Assembly: GCA_029224185.1 (NCBI GenBank)
Contig: CM055207.1
Coordinates: forward strand, 14,525,791 to 14,589,790
Direction: 5' to 3'
Origin: Karalla daura
Taxonomy: Eukaryota > Chordata > Actinopteri > Chaetodontiformes > Leiognathidae
DNA: 64,000 nt
In this document: piece after piece, positions 23,501 through 36,112 of the stretch
Layout: the number at the start of each line of letters is the position of its first letter
Numbering within the stretch: position 1 is the first letter of the stretch
Made by a program: the position numbers and the translations under genes
Notes under the pieces: generated by a model
The model's input: only the letters and a program-made list of their open reading frames with translations
What the model was told of the DNA's origin: nothing
The model's database searches: none

Positions 23501-26500
23501 AACACACGCCGAAAGTGAAAAAAACGACCACCCCGGACCTGTCGTTTTGGCCGGAATCCCGACCCCGAGCGAGCGAGCCCAAACCCTCGATTTGGGGTGT
23601 GAGCCGCCTCCGGGGTGGCCCACGCTCACTGGAAAAAGCAATCCCGAGGCCGGCTGTGGTCCAGGAGCTGAGATATTAAACCTCGCCGAAAGTGAAAAAA
23701 AACGACCACCCCGGACCTGTCGTTTTGGCCGGAATCCCGACCCCGAGCGAGCGAGCCCAAACCCTCGATTTGGGGTGTGAGCCGCCTCCGGGGTGGCCCA
23801 CGCTCACTGGAAAAAGCAATCCCGAGGCCGGCTGTGGTCCAGGAGCTGAGATATTAAACCTCGCCGAAAGTGAAAAAAACGCCCACCCCGGACCTGTCGT
23901 TTTGGCCGGAATCCCGACCCCGAGCGAGCGAGCCCAAACCCTCGATTTGGGGTGTGAGCCGCCTCCGGGGTGGCCCACGCTCACTGGAAAAAGCAATCCC
24001 GAGGCCGGCTGTGGTCCCAGAGCTGAGATATTAACACACGCCGAAAGTGAAAAAAACGACCACCCCGGACCTGTCGTTTTGGCCGGAATCCCGACCCCGA
24101 GCGAGCGAGCCCAAACCCTCGATTTGGGGTGTGAGCCGCCTCCGGGGTGGCCCACGCTCACTGGAAAAAGCAATCCCGAGGCCGGCTGTGGTCCAGGAGC
24201 TGAGATATTAAACCTCGCCGAAAGTGAAAAAAACGACCACCCCGGACCTGTCGTTTTGGCCGGAATCCCGACCCCGAGCGAGCGAGCCCAAACCCTCGAT
24301 TTGGGGTGTGAGCCGCCTCCGGGGTGGCCCACGCTCACTGGAAAAAGCAATCCCGAGGCCGGCTGTGGTCCAGGAGCTGAGATATTAAACCTCGCCGAAA
24401 GTGAAAAAAACGCCCACCCCGGACCTGTCGTTTTGGCCGGAATCCCGACCCCGAGCGAGCGAGCCCAAACCCTCGATTTGGGGTGTGAGCCGCCTCCGGG
24501 GTGGCCCACGCTCACTGGAAAAAGCAATCCCGAGGCCGGCTGTGGTCCCAGAGCTGAGATATTAACACACGCCGAAAGTGAAAAAAACGACCACCCCGGA
24601 CCTGTCGTTTTGGCCGGAATCCCGACCCCGAGCGAGCGAGCCCAAACCCTCGATTTGGGGTGTGAGCCGCCTCCGGGCTGGCCCACGCTCACTGGAGAAA
24701 GCAATCCCGAGGCCGGCTGTGGTCCCGGAGCTGAGATATTAACACACGCCGAAAGTGAAAAAAACGACCACCCCGGACCTGTCGTTTTGGCCGGAATCCC
24801 GACCCCGAGCGAGCGAGCCCAAACCCTCGATTTGGGGTGTGAGCCGCCTCCGGGGTGGCCCACGCTCACTGGAAAAAGCAATCCCGAGGCCGGCTGTGGT
24901 CCCAGAGCTGAGATATTAACACACGCCGAAAGTGAAAAAAACGACCACCCCGGACCTGTCGTTTTGGCCGGAATCCCGACCCCGAGCGAGCGAGCCCAAA
25001 CCCTCGATTTGGGGTGTGAGCCGCCTCCGGGGTGGCCCACGCTCACTGGAAAAAGCAATCCCGAGGCCGGCTGTGGTCCAGGAGCTGAGATATTAAACCT
25101 CGCCGAAAGTGAAAAAAACGACCACCCCGGACCTGTCGTTTTGGCCGGAATCCCGACCCCGAGCGAGCGAGCCCAAACCCTCGATTTGGGGTGTGAGCCG
25201 CCTCCGGGGTGGCCCACGCTCACTGGAAAAAGCAATCCCGAGGCCGGCTGTGGTCCAGGAGCTGAGATATTAACACACGCCGAAAGTGAAAAAAACGACC
25301 ACCCCGGACCTGTCGTTTTGGCCGGAATCCCGACCCCGAGCGAGCGAGCCCAAACCCTCGATTTGGGGTGTGAGCCGCCTCCGGGGTGGCCCACGCTCAC
25401 TGGAAAAAGCAATCCCGAGGCCGGCTGTGGTCCCAGAGCTGAGATATTAACACACGCCGAAAGTGAAAAAAACGACCACCCCGGACCTGTCGTTTTGGCC
25501 GGAATCCCGACCCCGAGCGAGCGAGCCCAAACCCTCGATTTGGGGTGTGAGCCGCCTCCGGGTTGGCCCACGCTCACTGGAAAAAGCAATCCCGAGGCCG
25601 GCTGTGGTCCCGGAGCTGAGATATTAACACACGCCGAAAGTGAAAAAAACGACCACCCCGGACCTGTCGTTTTGGCCGGAATCCCGACCCCGAGCGAGCG
25701 AGCCCAAACCCTCGATTTGGGGTGTGAGCCGCCTCCGGGGTGGCCCACGCTCACTGGAAAAAGCAATCCCGAGGCCGGCTGTGGTCCAGGAGCTGAGATA
25801 TTAAACCTCGCCGAAAGTGAAAAAAACGACCACCCCGGACCTGTCGTTTTGGCCGAAATCCCGACCCCGAGCGAGCGAGCCCAAACCCTCGATTTGGGGT
25901 GTGAGCCGCCTCCGGGGTGGCCCACGCTCACTGGAAAAAGCAATCCCGAGGCCGGCTGTGGTCCCAGAGCTGAGATATTAACACACGCCGAAAGTGAAAA
26001 AAACGACCACCCCGGACCTGTCGTTTTGGCCGGAATCCCGACCCCGAGCGAGCGAGCCCAAACCCTCGATTTGGGGTGTGAGCCGCCTCCGGGGTGGCCC
26101 ACGCTCACTGGAAAAAGCAATCCCGAGGCCGGCTGTGGTCCAGGAGCTGAGATATTAAACCTCGCCGAAAGTGAAAAAAACGACCACCCCGGACCTGTCG
26201 TTTTGGCCGGAATCCCGACCCCGAGCGAGCGAGCCCAAACCCTCGATTTGGGGTGTGAGCCGCCTCCGGGGTGGCCCACGCTCACTGGAAAAAGCAATCC
26301 CGAGGCCGGCTGTGGTCCCAGAGCTGAGATATTAACACACGCCGAAAGTGAAAAAAACGACCACCCCGGACCTGTCGTTTTGGCCGGAATCCCGACCCCG
26401 AGCGAGCGAGCCCAAACCCTCGATTTGGGGTGTGAGCCGCCTCCGGGGTGGCCCACGCTCACTGGAGAAAGCAATCCCGAGGCCGGCTGTGGTCCCGGAG

Positions 26501-27974
26501 CTGAGATATTAACACACGCCGAAAGTGAAAAAAACGACCACCCCGGACCTGTCGTTTTGGCCGGAATCCCGACCCCGAGCGAGCGAGCCCAAACCCTCGA
26601 TTTGGGGTGTGAGCCGCCTCCGGGGTGGCCCACGCTCACTGGAAAAAGCAATCCCGAGGCCGGCTGTGGTCCAGGAGCTGAGATATTAAACCTCGCCGAA
26701 AGTGAAAAAAACGACCACCCCGGACCTGTCGTTTTGGCCGGAATCCCGACCCCGAGCGAGCGAGCCCAAACCCTCGATTTGGGGTGTGAGCCGCCTCCGG
26801 GGTGGCCCACGCTCACTGGAAAAAGCAATCCCGAGGCCGGCTGTGGTCCCAGAGCTGAGATATTAACACACGCCGAAAGTGAAAAAAACGACCACCCCGG
26901 ACCTGTCGTTTTGGCCGGAATCCCGACCCCGAGCGAGCGAGCCCAAACCCTCGATTTGGGGTGTGAGCCGCCTCCGGGCTGGCCCACGCTCACTGGAGAA
27001 AGCAATCCCGAGGCCGGCTGTGGTCCCGGAGCTGAGATATTAACACACGCCGAAAGTGAAAAAAACGACCACCCCGGACCTGTCGTTTTGGCCGGAATCC
27101 CGACCCCGAGCGAGCGAGCCCAAACCCTCGATTTGGGGTGTGAGCCGCCTCCGGGGTGGCCCACGCTCACTGGAAAAAGCAATCCCGAGGCCGGCTGTGG
27201 TCCCAGAGCTGAGATATTAACACACGCCGAAAGTGAAAAAAACGACCACCCCGGACCTGTCGTTTTGGCCGGAATCCCGACCCCGAGCGAGCGAGCCCAA
27301 ACCCTCGATTTGGGGTGTGAGCCGCCTCCGGGGTGGCCCACGCTCACTGGAAAAAGCAATCCCGAGGCCGGCTGTGGTCCAGGAGCTGAGATATTAAACC
27401 TCGCCGAAAGTGAAAAAAACGACCACCCCGGACCTGTCGTTTTGGCCGGAATCCCGACCCCGAGCGAGCGAGCCCAAACCCTCGATTTGGGGTGTGAGCC
27501 GCCTCCGGGGTGGCCCACGCTCACTGGAAAAAGCAATCCCGAGGCCGGCTGTGGTCCAGGAGCTGAGATATTAACACACGCCGAAAGTGAAAAAAACGAC
27601 CACCCCGGACCTGTCGTTTTGGCCGGAATCCCGACCCCGAGCGAGCGAGCCCAAACCCTCGATTTGGGGTGTGAGCCGCCTCCGGGGTGGCCCACGCTCA
27701 CTGGAAAAAGCAATCCCGAGGCCGGCTGTGGTCCCAGAGCTGAGATATTAACACACGCCGAAAGTGAAAAAAACGACCACCCCGGACCTGTCGTTTTGGC
27801 CGGAATCCCGACCCCGAGCGAGCGAGCCCAAACCCTCGATTTGGGGTGTGAGCCGCCTCCGGGTTGGCCCACGCTCACTGGAAAAAGCAATCCCGAGGCC
27901 GGCTGTGGTCCAGGAGCTGAGATATTAAACCTCGCCGAAAGTGAAAAAAACGACCACCCCGGACCTGTCGTTTT

Positions 27975-29744
27975 GGCCGGAATCCCGACCCCGAGCGAGC
28001 GAGCCCAAACCCTCGATTTGGGGTGTGAGCCGCCTCCGGGTTGGCCCACGCTCACTGGAAAAAGCAATCCCGAGGCCGGCTGTAGTCCAGGAGCTGAGAT
28101 ATTAAACCTCGCCGAAAGTGAAAAAAACGACCACCCCGGACCTGTCGTTTTGGCCGGAATCCCGACCCCGAGCGAGCGAGCCCAAACCCTCGATTTGGGG
28201 TGTGAGCCGCCTCCGGGGTGGCCCACGCTCACTGGAAAAAGCAATCCCGAGGCCGGCTGTGGTCCCAGAGCTGAGATATTAACACACGCCGAAAGTGAAA
28301 AAAACGACCACCCCGGACCTGTCGTTTTGGCCGGAATCCCGACCCCGAGCGAGCGAGCCCAAACCCTCGATTTGGGGTGTGAGCCGCCTCCGGGGTGGCC
28401 CACGCTCACTGGAGAAAGCAATCCCGAGGCCGGCTGTGGTCCCGGAGCTGAGATATTAACACACGCCGAAAGTGAAAAAAACGACCACCCCGGACCTGTC
28501 GTTTTGGCCGGAATCCCGACCCCGAGCGAGCGAGCCCAAACCCTCGATTTGGGGTGTGAGCCGCCTCCGGGGTGGCCCACGCTCACTGGAAAAAGCAATC
28601 CCGAGGCCGGCTGTGGTCCCAGAGCTGAGATATTAACACACGCCGAAAGTGAAAAAAACGACCACCCCGGACCTGTCGTTTTGGCCGGAATCCCGACCCC
28701 GAGCGAGCGAGCCCAAACCCTCGATTTGGGGTGTGAGCCGCCTCCGGGGTGGCCCACGCTCACTGGAGAAAGCAATCCCGAGGCCGGCTGTGGTCCAGGA
28801 GCTGAGATATTAAACCTCGCCGAAAGTGAAAAAAACGACCACCCCGGACCTGTCGTTTTGGCCGGAATCCCGACCCCGAGCGAGCGAGCCCAAACCCTCG
28901 ATTTGGGGTGTGAGCCGCCTCCGGGGTGGCCCACGCTCACTGGAAAAAGCAATCCCGAGGCCGGCTGTGGTCCCAGAGCTGAGATATTAACACACGCCGA
29001 AAGTGAAAAAAACGACCACCCCGGACCTGTCGTTTTGGCCGGAATCCCGACCCCGAGCGAGCGAGCCCAAACCCTCGATTTGGGGTGTGAGCCGCCTCCG
29101 GGGTGGCCCACGCTCACTGGAAAAAGCAATCCCGAGGCCGGCTGTGGTCCAGGAGCTGAGATATTAAACCTCGCCGAAAGTGAAAAAAACGACCACCCCG
29201 GACCTGTCGTTTTGGCCGGAATCCCGACCCCGAGCGAGCGAGCCCAAACCCTCGATTTGGGGTGTGAGCCGCCTCCGGGGTGGCCCACGCTCACTGGAAA
29301 AAGCAATCCCGAGGCCGGCTGTGGTCCCAGAGCTGAGATATTAACACACGCCGAAAGTGAAAAAAACGACCACCCCGGACCTGTCGTTTTGGCCGGAATC
29401 CCGACCCCGAGCGAGCGAGCCCAAACCCTCGATTTGGGGTGTGAGCCGCCTCCGGGGTGGCCCACGCTCACTGGAGAAAGCAATCCCGAGGCCGGCTGTG
29501 GTCCCGGAGCTGAGATATTAACACACGCCGAAAGTGAAAAAAACGACCACCCCGGACCTGTCGTTTTGGCCGGAATCCCGACCCCGAGCGAGCGAGCCCA
29601 AACCCTCGATTTGGGGTGTGAGCCGCCTCCGGGGTGGCCCACGCTCACTGGAAAAAGCAATCCCGAGGCCGGCTGTGGTCCAGGAGCTGAGATATTAAAC
29701 CTCGCCGAAAGTGAAAAAAACGACCACCCCGGACCTGTCGTTTT
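27975..29744 (+). repeat. Ten-monomer block repeated from 20008-21777
   Basis: The order A' B C B D B A B C A is shared with 20008-21777, including the rare G-to-A marker at 28084. The spacing is 45 monomers. It is followed by B C E D and then the young tagged 6-mer series at 30452, showing that older long-range duplications and recent local ones lie next to each other. Confidence 0.7.
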
Positions 29745-30451
29745 GGCCGGAATCCCGACCCCGAGCGAGCGAGCCCAAACCCTCGATTTGGGGTGTGAGC
29801 CGCCTCCGGGGTGGCCCACGCTCACTGGAAAAAGCAATCCCGAGGCCGGCTGTGGTCCCAGAGCTGAGATATTAACACACGCCGAAAGTGAAAAAAACGA
29901 CCACCCCGGACCTGTCGTTTTGGCCGGAATCCCGACCCCGAGCGAGCGAGCCCAAACCCTCGATTTGGGGTGTGAGCCGCCTCCGGGGTGGCCCACGCTC
30001 ACTGGAGAAAGCAATCCCGAGGCCGGCTGTGGTCCCGGAGCTGAGATATTAACACACGCCGAAAGTGAAAAAAACGACCACCCCGGACCTGTCGTTTTGG
30101 CCGGAATCCCGACCCCGAGCGAGCGAGCCCAAACCCTCGATTTGGGGTGTGAGCCGCCTCCGGGGTGGCCCACGCTCACTGGAGAAAGCAATCCCGAGGC
30201 CGGCTGTGGTCCCAGAGCTGAGATATTAACACACGCCGAAAGTGAAAAAAACGACCACCCCGGACCTGTCGTTTTGGCCGGAATCCCGACCCCGAGCGAG
30301 CGAGCCCAAACCCTCGATTTGGGGTGTGAGCCGCCTCCGGGGTGGCCCACGCTCACTGGAGAAAGCAATCCCGAGGCCGGCTGTGGTCCAGGAGCTGAGA
30401 TATTAAACCTCGCCGAAAGTGAAAAAAACGACCACCCGGACCTGTCGTTTT

Positions 30452-33103
30452 GGCCGGAATCCCGACCCCGAGCGAGCGAGCCCAAACCCTCGATTTGGGG
30501 TGTGAGCCGCCTCCGGGGTGGCCCACGCTCACTGGAAAAAGCAATCCCGAGGCCGGCTGTGGTCCCAGAGCTGAGATATTAACACACGCCGAAAGTGAAA
30601 AAAACGACCACCCCGGACCTGTCGTTTTGGCCGGAATCCCGACCCCGAGCGAGCGAGCCCAAACCCTCGATTTGGGGTGTGAGCCGCCTCCGGGGTGGCC
30701 CACGCTCACTGGAAAAAGCAATCCCGAGGCCGGCTGTGGTCCAGGAGCTGAGATATTAAACCTCGCCGAAAGTGAAAAAAACGACCACCCCGGACCTGTC
30801 GTTTTGGCCGGAATCCCGACCCCGAGCGAGCGAGCCCAAACCCTCGATTTGGGGTGTGAGCCGCCTCCGGGGTGGCCCACGCTCACTGGAAAAAGCAATC
30901 CCGAGGCCGGCTGTGGTCCCAGAGCTGAGATATTAACACACGCCGAAAGTGAAAAAAACGACCACCCCGGACCTGTCGTTTTGGCCGGAATCCCGACCCC
31001 GAGCGAGCGAGCCCAAACCCTCGATTTGGGGTGTGAGCCGCCTCCGGGGTGGCCCACGCTCACTGGAGAAAGCAATCCCGAGGCCGGCTGTGGTCCCGGA
31101 GCTGAGATATTAACACACGCCGAAAGTGAAAAAAACGACCACCCCGGACCTGTCGTTTTGGCCGGAATCCCGACCCCGAGCGAGCGAGCCCAAACCCTCG
31201 ATTTGGGGTGTGAGCCGCCTCCGGGGTGGCCCACGCTCACTGGAGAAAGCAATCCCGAGGCCGGCTGTGGTCCCAGAGCTGAGATATTAACACACGCCGA
31301 AAGTGAAAAAAACGACCACCCCGGACCTGTCGTTTTGGCCGGAATCCCGACCCCGAGCGAGCGAGCCCAAACCCTCGATTTGGGGTGTGAGCCGCCTCCG
31401 GGGTGGCCCACGCTCACTGGAGAAAGCAATCCCGAGGCCGGCTGTGGTCCAGGAGCTGAGATATTAAACCTCGCCGAAAGTGAAAAAAACGACCACCCGG
31501 ACCTGTCGTTTTGGCCGGAATCCCGACCCCGAGCGAGCGAGCCCAAACCCTCGATTTGGGGTGTGAGCCGCCTCCGGGGTGGCCCACGCTCACTGGAAAA
31601 AGCAATCCCGAGGCCGGCTGTGGTCCCAGAGCTGAGATATTAACACACGCCGAAAGTGAAAAAAACGACCACCCCGGACCTGTCGTTTTGGCCGGAATCC
31701 CGACCCCGAGCGAGCGAGCCCAAACCCTCGATTTGGGGTGTGAGCCGCCTCCGGGGTGGCCCACGCTCACTGGAAAAAGCAATCCCGAGGCCGGCTGTGG
31801 TCCAGGAGCTGAGATATTAAACCTCGCCGAAAGTGAAAAAAACGACCACCCCGGACCTGTCGTTTTGGCCGGAATCCCGACCCCGAGCGAGCGAGCCCAA
31901 ACCCTCGATTTGGGGTGTGAGCCGCCTCCGGGGTGGCCCACGCTCACTGGAGAAAGCAATCCCGAGGCCGGCTGTGGTCCAGGAGCTGAGATATTAAACC
32001 TCGCCGAAAGTGAAAAAAACGACCACCCGGACCTGTCGTTTTGGCCGGAATCCCGACCCCGAGCGAGCGAGCCCAAACCCTCGATTTGGGGTGTGAGCCG
32101 CCTCCGGGGTGGCCCACGCTCACTGGAAAAAGCAATCCCGAGGCCGGCTGTGGTCCCAGAGCTGAGATATTAACACACGCCGAAAGTGAAAAAAACGACC
32201 ACCCCGGACCTGTCGTTTTGGCCGGAATCCCGACCCCGAGCGAGCGAGCCCAAACCCTCGATTTGGGGTGTGAGCCGCCTCCGGGGTGGCCCACGCTCAC
32301 TGGAAAAAGCAATCCCGAGGCCGGCTGTGGTCCAGGAGCTGAGATATTAAACCTCGCCGAAAGTGAAAAAAACGACCACCCCGGACCTGTCGTTTTGGCC
32401 GGAATCCCGACCCCGAGCGAGCGAGCCCAAACCCTCGATTTGGGGTGTGAGCCGCCTCCGGGGTGGCCCACGCTCACTGGAAAAAGCAATCCCGAGGCCG
32501 GCTGTGGTCCCAGAGCTGAGATATTAACACACGCCGAAAGTGAAAAAAACGACCACCCCGGACCTGTCGTTTTGGCCGGAATCCCGACCCCGAGCGAGCG
32601 AGCCCAAACCCTCGATTTGGGGTGTGAGCCGCCTCCGGGGTGGCCCACGCTCACTGGAGAAAGCAATCCCGAGGCCGGCTGTGGTCCCGGAGCTGAGATA
32701 TTAACACACGCCGAAAGTGAAAAAAACGACCACCCCGGACCTGTCGTTTTGGCCGGAATCCCGACCCCGAGCGAGCGAGCCCAAACCCTCGATTTGGGGT
32801 GTGAGCCGCCTCCGGGGTGGCCCACGCTCACTGGAGAAAGCAATCCCGAGGCCGGCTGTGGTCCCAGAGCTGAGATATTAACACACGCCGAAAGTGAAAA
32901 AAACGACCACCCCGGACCTGTCGTTTTGGCCGGAATCCCGACCCCGAGCGAGCGAGCCCAAACCCTCGATTTGGGGTGTGAGCCGCCTCCGGGGTGGCCC
33001 ACGCTCACTGGAGAAAGCAATCCCGAGGCCGGCTGTGGTCCAGGAGCTGAGATATTAAACCTCGCCGAAAGTGAAAAAAACGACCACCCGGACCTGTCGT
33101 TTT
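30452..33103 (+). repeat. Young 6-mer / 3-mer / 6-mer series tagged by a shared C deletion
   Basis: Three units follow one another: 30452-31512 (1061 bp), 31513-32042 (530 bp) and 32043-33103 (1061 bp). Each ends in a D monomer that lost one C from CCACCCCGG, at 31496-31498, 32026-32028 and 33087-33089; the same loss precedes the first unit at 30435-30437. The 6-mer order is B A B C E D. The 3-mer is B A D, which is the 6-mer lacking its third to fifth monomers. The two 6-mers show identical monomer types and identical open-frame translations. A single deletion event followed by unequal exchange explains the series. Confidence 0.9.
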
Positions 33104-35935
33104 GGCCGGAATCCCGACCCCGAGCGAGCGAGCCCAAACCCTCGATTTGGGGTGTGAGCCGCCTCCGGGGTGGCCCACGCTCACTGGAAAAAGCAATCCC
33201 GAGGCCGGCTGTGGTCCCAGAGCTGAGATATTAACACACGCCGAAAGTGAAAAAAACGACCACCCCGGACCTGTCGTTTTGGCCGGAATCCCGACCCCGA
33301 GCGAGCGAGCCCAAACCCTCGATTTGGGGTGTGAGCCGCCTCCGGGGTGGCCCACGCTCACTGGAAAAAGCAATCCCGAGGCCGGCTGTGGTCCAGGAGC
33401 TGAGATATTAAACCTCGCCGAAAGTGAAAAAAACGACCACCCCGGACCTGTCGTTTTGGCCGGAATCCCGACCCCGAGCGAGCGAGCCCAAACCCTCGAT
33501 TTGGGGTGTGAGCCGCCTCCGGGGTGGCCCACGCTCACTGGAAAAAGCAATCCCGAGGCCGGCTGTGGTCCCAGAGCTGAGATATTAACACACGCCGAAA
33601 GTGAAAAAAACGACCACCCCGGACCTGTCGTTTTGGCCGGAATCCCGACCCCGAGCGAGCGAGCCCAAACCCTCGATTTGGGGTGTGAGCCGCCTCCGGG
33701 GTGGCCCACGCTCACTGGAGAAAGCAATCCCGAGGCCGGCTGTGGTCCCGGAGCTGAGATATTAACACACGCCGAAAGTGAAAAAAACGACCACCCCGGA
33801 CCTGTCGTTTTGGCCGGAATCCCGACCCCGAGCGAGCGAGCCCAAACCCTCGATTTGGGGTGTGAGCCGCCTCCGGGGTGGCCCACGCTCACTGGAAAAA
33901 GCAATCCCGAGGCCGGCTGTGGTCCAGGAGCTGAGATATTAAACCTCGCCGAAAGTGAAAAAAACGACCACCCCGGACCTGTCGTTTTGGCCGGAATCCC
34001 GACCCCGAGCGAGCGAGCCCAAACCCTCGATTTGGGGTGTGAGCCGCCTCCGGGGTGGCCCACGCTCACTGGAAAAAGCAATCCCGAGGCCGGCTGTGGT
34101 CCCAGAGCTGAGATATTAACACACGCCGAAAGTGAAAAAAACGACCACCCCGGACCTGTCGTTTTGGCCGGAATCCCGACCCCGAGCGAGCGAGCCCAAA
34201 CCCTCGATTTGGGGTGTGAGCCGCCTCCGGGCTGGCCCACGCTCACTGGAGAAAGCAATCCCGAGGCCGGCTGTGGTCCCGGAGCTGAGATATTAACACA
34301 CGCCGAAAGTGAAAAAAACGACCACCCCGGACCTGTCGTTTTGGCCGGAATCCCGACCCCGAGCGAGCGAGCCCAAACCCTCGATTTGGGGTGTGAGCCG
34401 CCTCCGGGGTGGCCCACGCTCACTGGAAAAAGCAATCCCGAGGCCGGCTGTGGTCCCAGAGCTGAGATATTAACACACGCCGAAAGTGAAAAAAACGACC
34501 ACCCCGGACCTGTCGTTTTGGCCGGAATCCCGACCCCGAGCGAGCGAGCCCAAACCCTCGATTTGGGGTGTGAGCCGCCTCCGGGGTGGCCCACGCTCAC
34601 TGGAAAAAGCAATCCCGAGGCCGGCTGTGGTCCAGGAGCTGAGATATTAAACCTCGCCGAAAGTGAAAAAAACGACCACCCCGGACCTGTCGTTTTGGCC
34701 GGAATCCCGACCCCGAGCGAGCGAGCCCAAACCCTCGATTTGGGGTGTGAGCCGCCTCCGGGGTGGCCCACGCTCACTGGAAAAAGCAATCCCGAGGCCG
34801 GCTGTGGTCCAGGAGCTGAGATATTAACACACGCCGAAAGTGAAAAAAACGACCACCCCGGACCTGTCGTTTTGGCCGGAATCCCGACCCCGAGCGAGCG
34901 AGCCCAAACCCTCGATTTGGGGTGTGAGCCGCCTCCGGGGTGGCCCACGCTCACTGGAAAAAGCAATCCCGAGGCCGGCTGTGGTCCCAGAGCTGAGATA
35001 TTAACACACGCCGAAAGTGAAAAAAACGACCACCCCGGACCTGTCGTTTTGGCCGGAATCCCGACCCCGAGCGAGCGAGCCCAAACCCTCGATTTGGGGT
35101 GTGAGCCGCCTCCGGGGTGGCCCACGCTCACTGGAAAAAGCAATCCCGAGGCCGGCTGTGGTCCAGGAGCTGAGATATTAAACCTCGCCGAAAGTGAAAA
35201 AAACGACCACCCCGGACCTGTCGTTTTGGCCGGAATCCCGACCCCGAGCGAGCGAGCCCAAACCCTCGATTTGGGGTGTGAGCCGCCTCCGGGGTGGCCC
35301 ACGCTCACTGGAAAAAGCAATCCCGAGGCCGGCTGTGGTCCCAGAGCTGAGATATTAACACACGCCGAAAGTGAAAAAAACGACCACCCCGGACCTGTCG
35401 TTTTGGCCGGAATCCCGACCCCGAGCGAGCGAGCCCAAACCCTCGATTTGGGGTGTGAGCCGCCTCCGGGGTGGCCCACGCTCACTGGAGAAAGCAATCC
35501 CGAGGCCGGCTGTGGTCCCGGAGCTGAGATATTAACACACGCCGAAAGTGAAAAAAACGACCACCCCGGACCTGTCGTTTTGGCCGGAATCCCGACCCCG
35601 AGCGAGCGAGCCCAAACCCTCGATTTGGGGTGTGAGCCGCCTCCGGGGTGGCCCACGCTCACTGGAAAAAGCAATCCCGAGGCCGGCTGTGGTCCCAGAG
35701 CTGAGATATTAACACACGCCGAAAGTGAAAAAAACGACCACCCCGGACCTGTCGTTTTGGCCGGAATCCCGACCCCGAGCGAGCGAGCCCAAACCCTCGA
35801 TTTGGGGTGTGAGCCGCCTCCGGGGTGGCCCACGCTCACTGGAAAAAGCAATCCCGAGGCCGGCTGTGGTCCAGGAGCTGAGATATTAAACCTCGCCGAA
35901 AGTGAAAAAAACGACCACCCCGGACCTGTCGTTTT

Positions 35936-36112
35936 GGCCGAGATCCCGACCCCGAGCGAGCGCGCCCAAACCCACGATTTGGGGTGTGAGCCGCCTCCGG
36001 GGTGGCCCACGCTCACTGGAAAAAGCAATCCCGATGCCGGATTTGATCCTGGAGCTGAGATATTAAAGCTCGCCGAAAATGAAAAAAACGACCACCCCGG
36101 ACCTGTCGTTTT
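35936..36112 (+). repeat. Divergent X monomer, copy 1
   Basis: Relative to type A this copy has about 11 substitutions, at monomer positions 6, 7, 28, 39, 100, 106, 108, 111, 115, 133 and 144. This makes it one of the most divergent monomers in the window. Three of these (6, 7 and 28) are also carried by the following monomer, at 36113. The changes create two ATG triplets (in CCGATGCC and AAAATGAA), which the common monomer lacks, and remove the GCCGGC palindrome. The 28-bp dyad at the end of the unit is intact. It may be a relic of an older subfamily. Confidence 0.85.
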
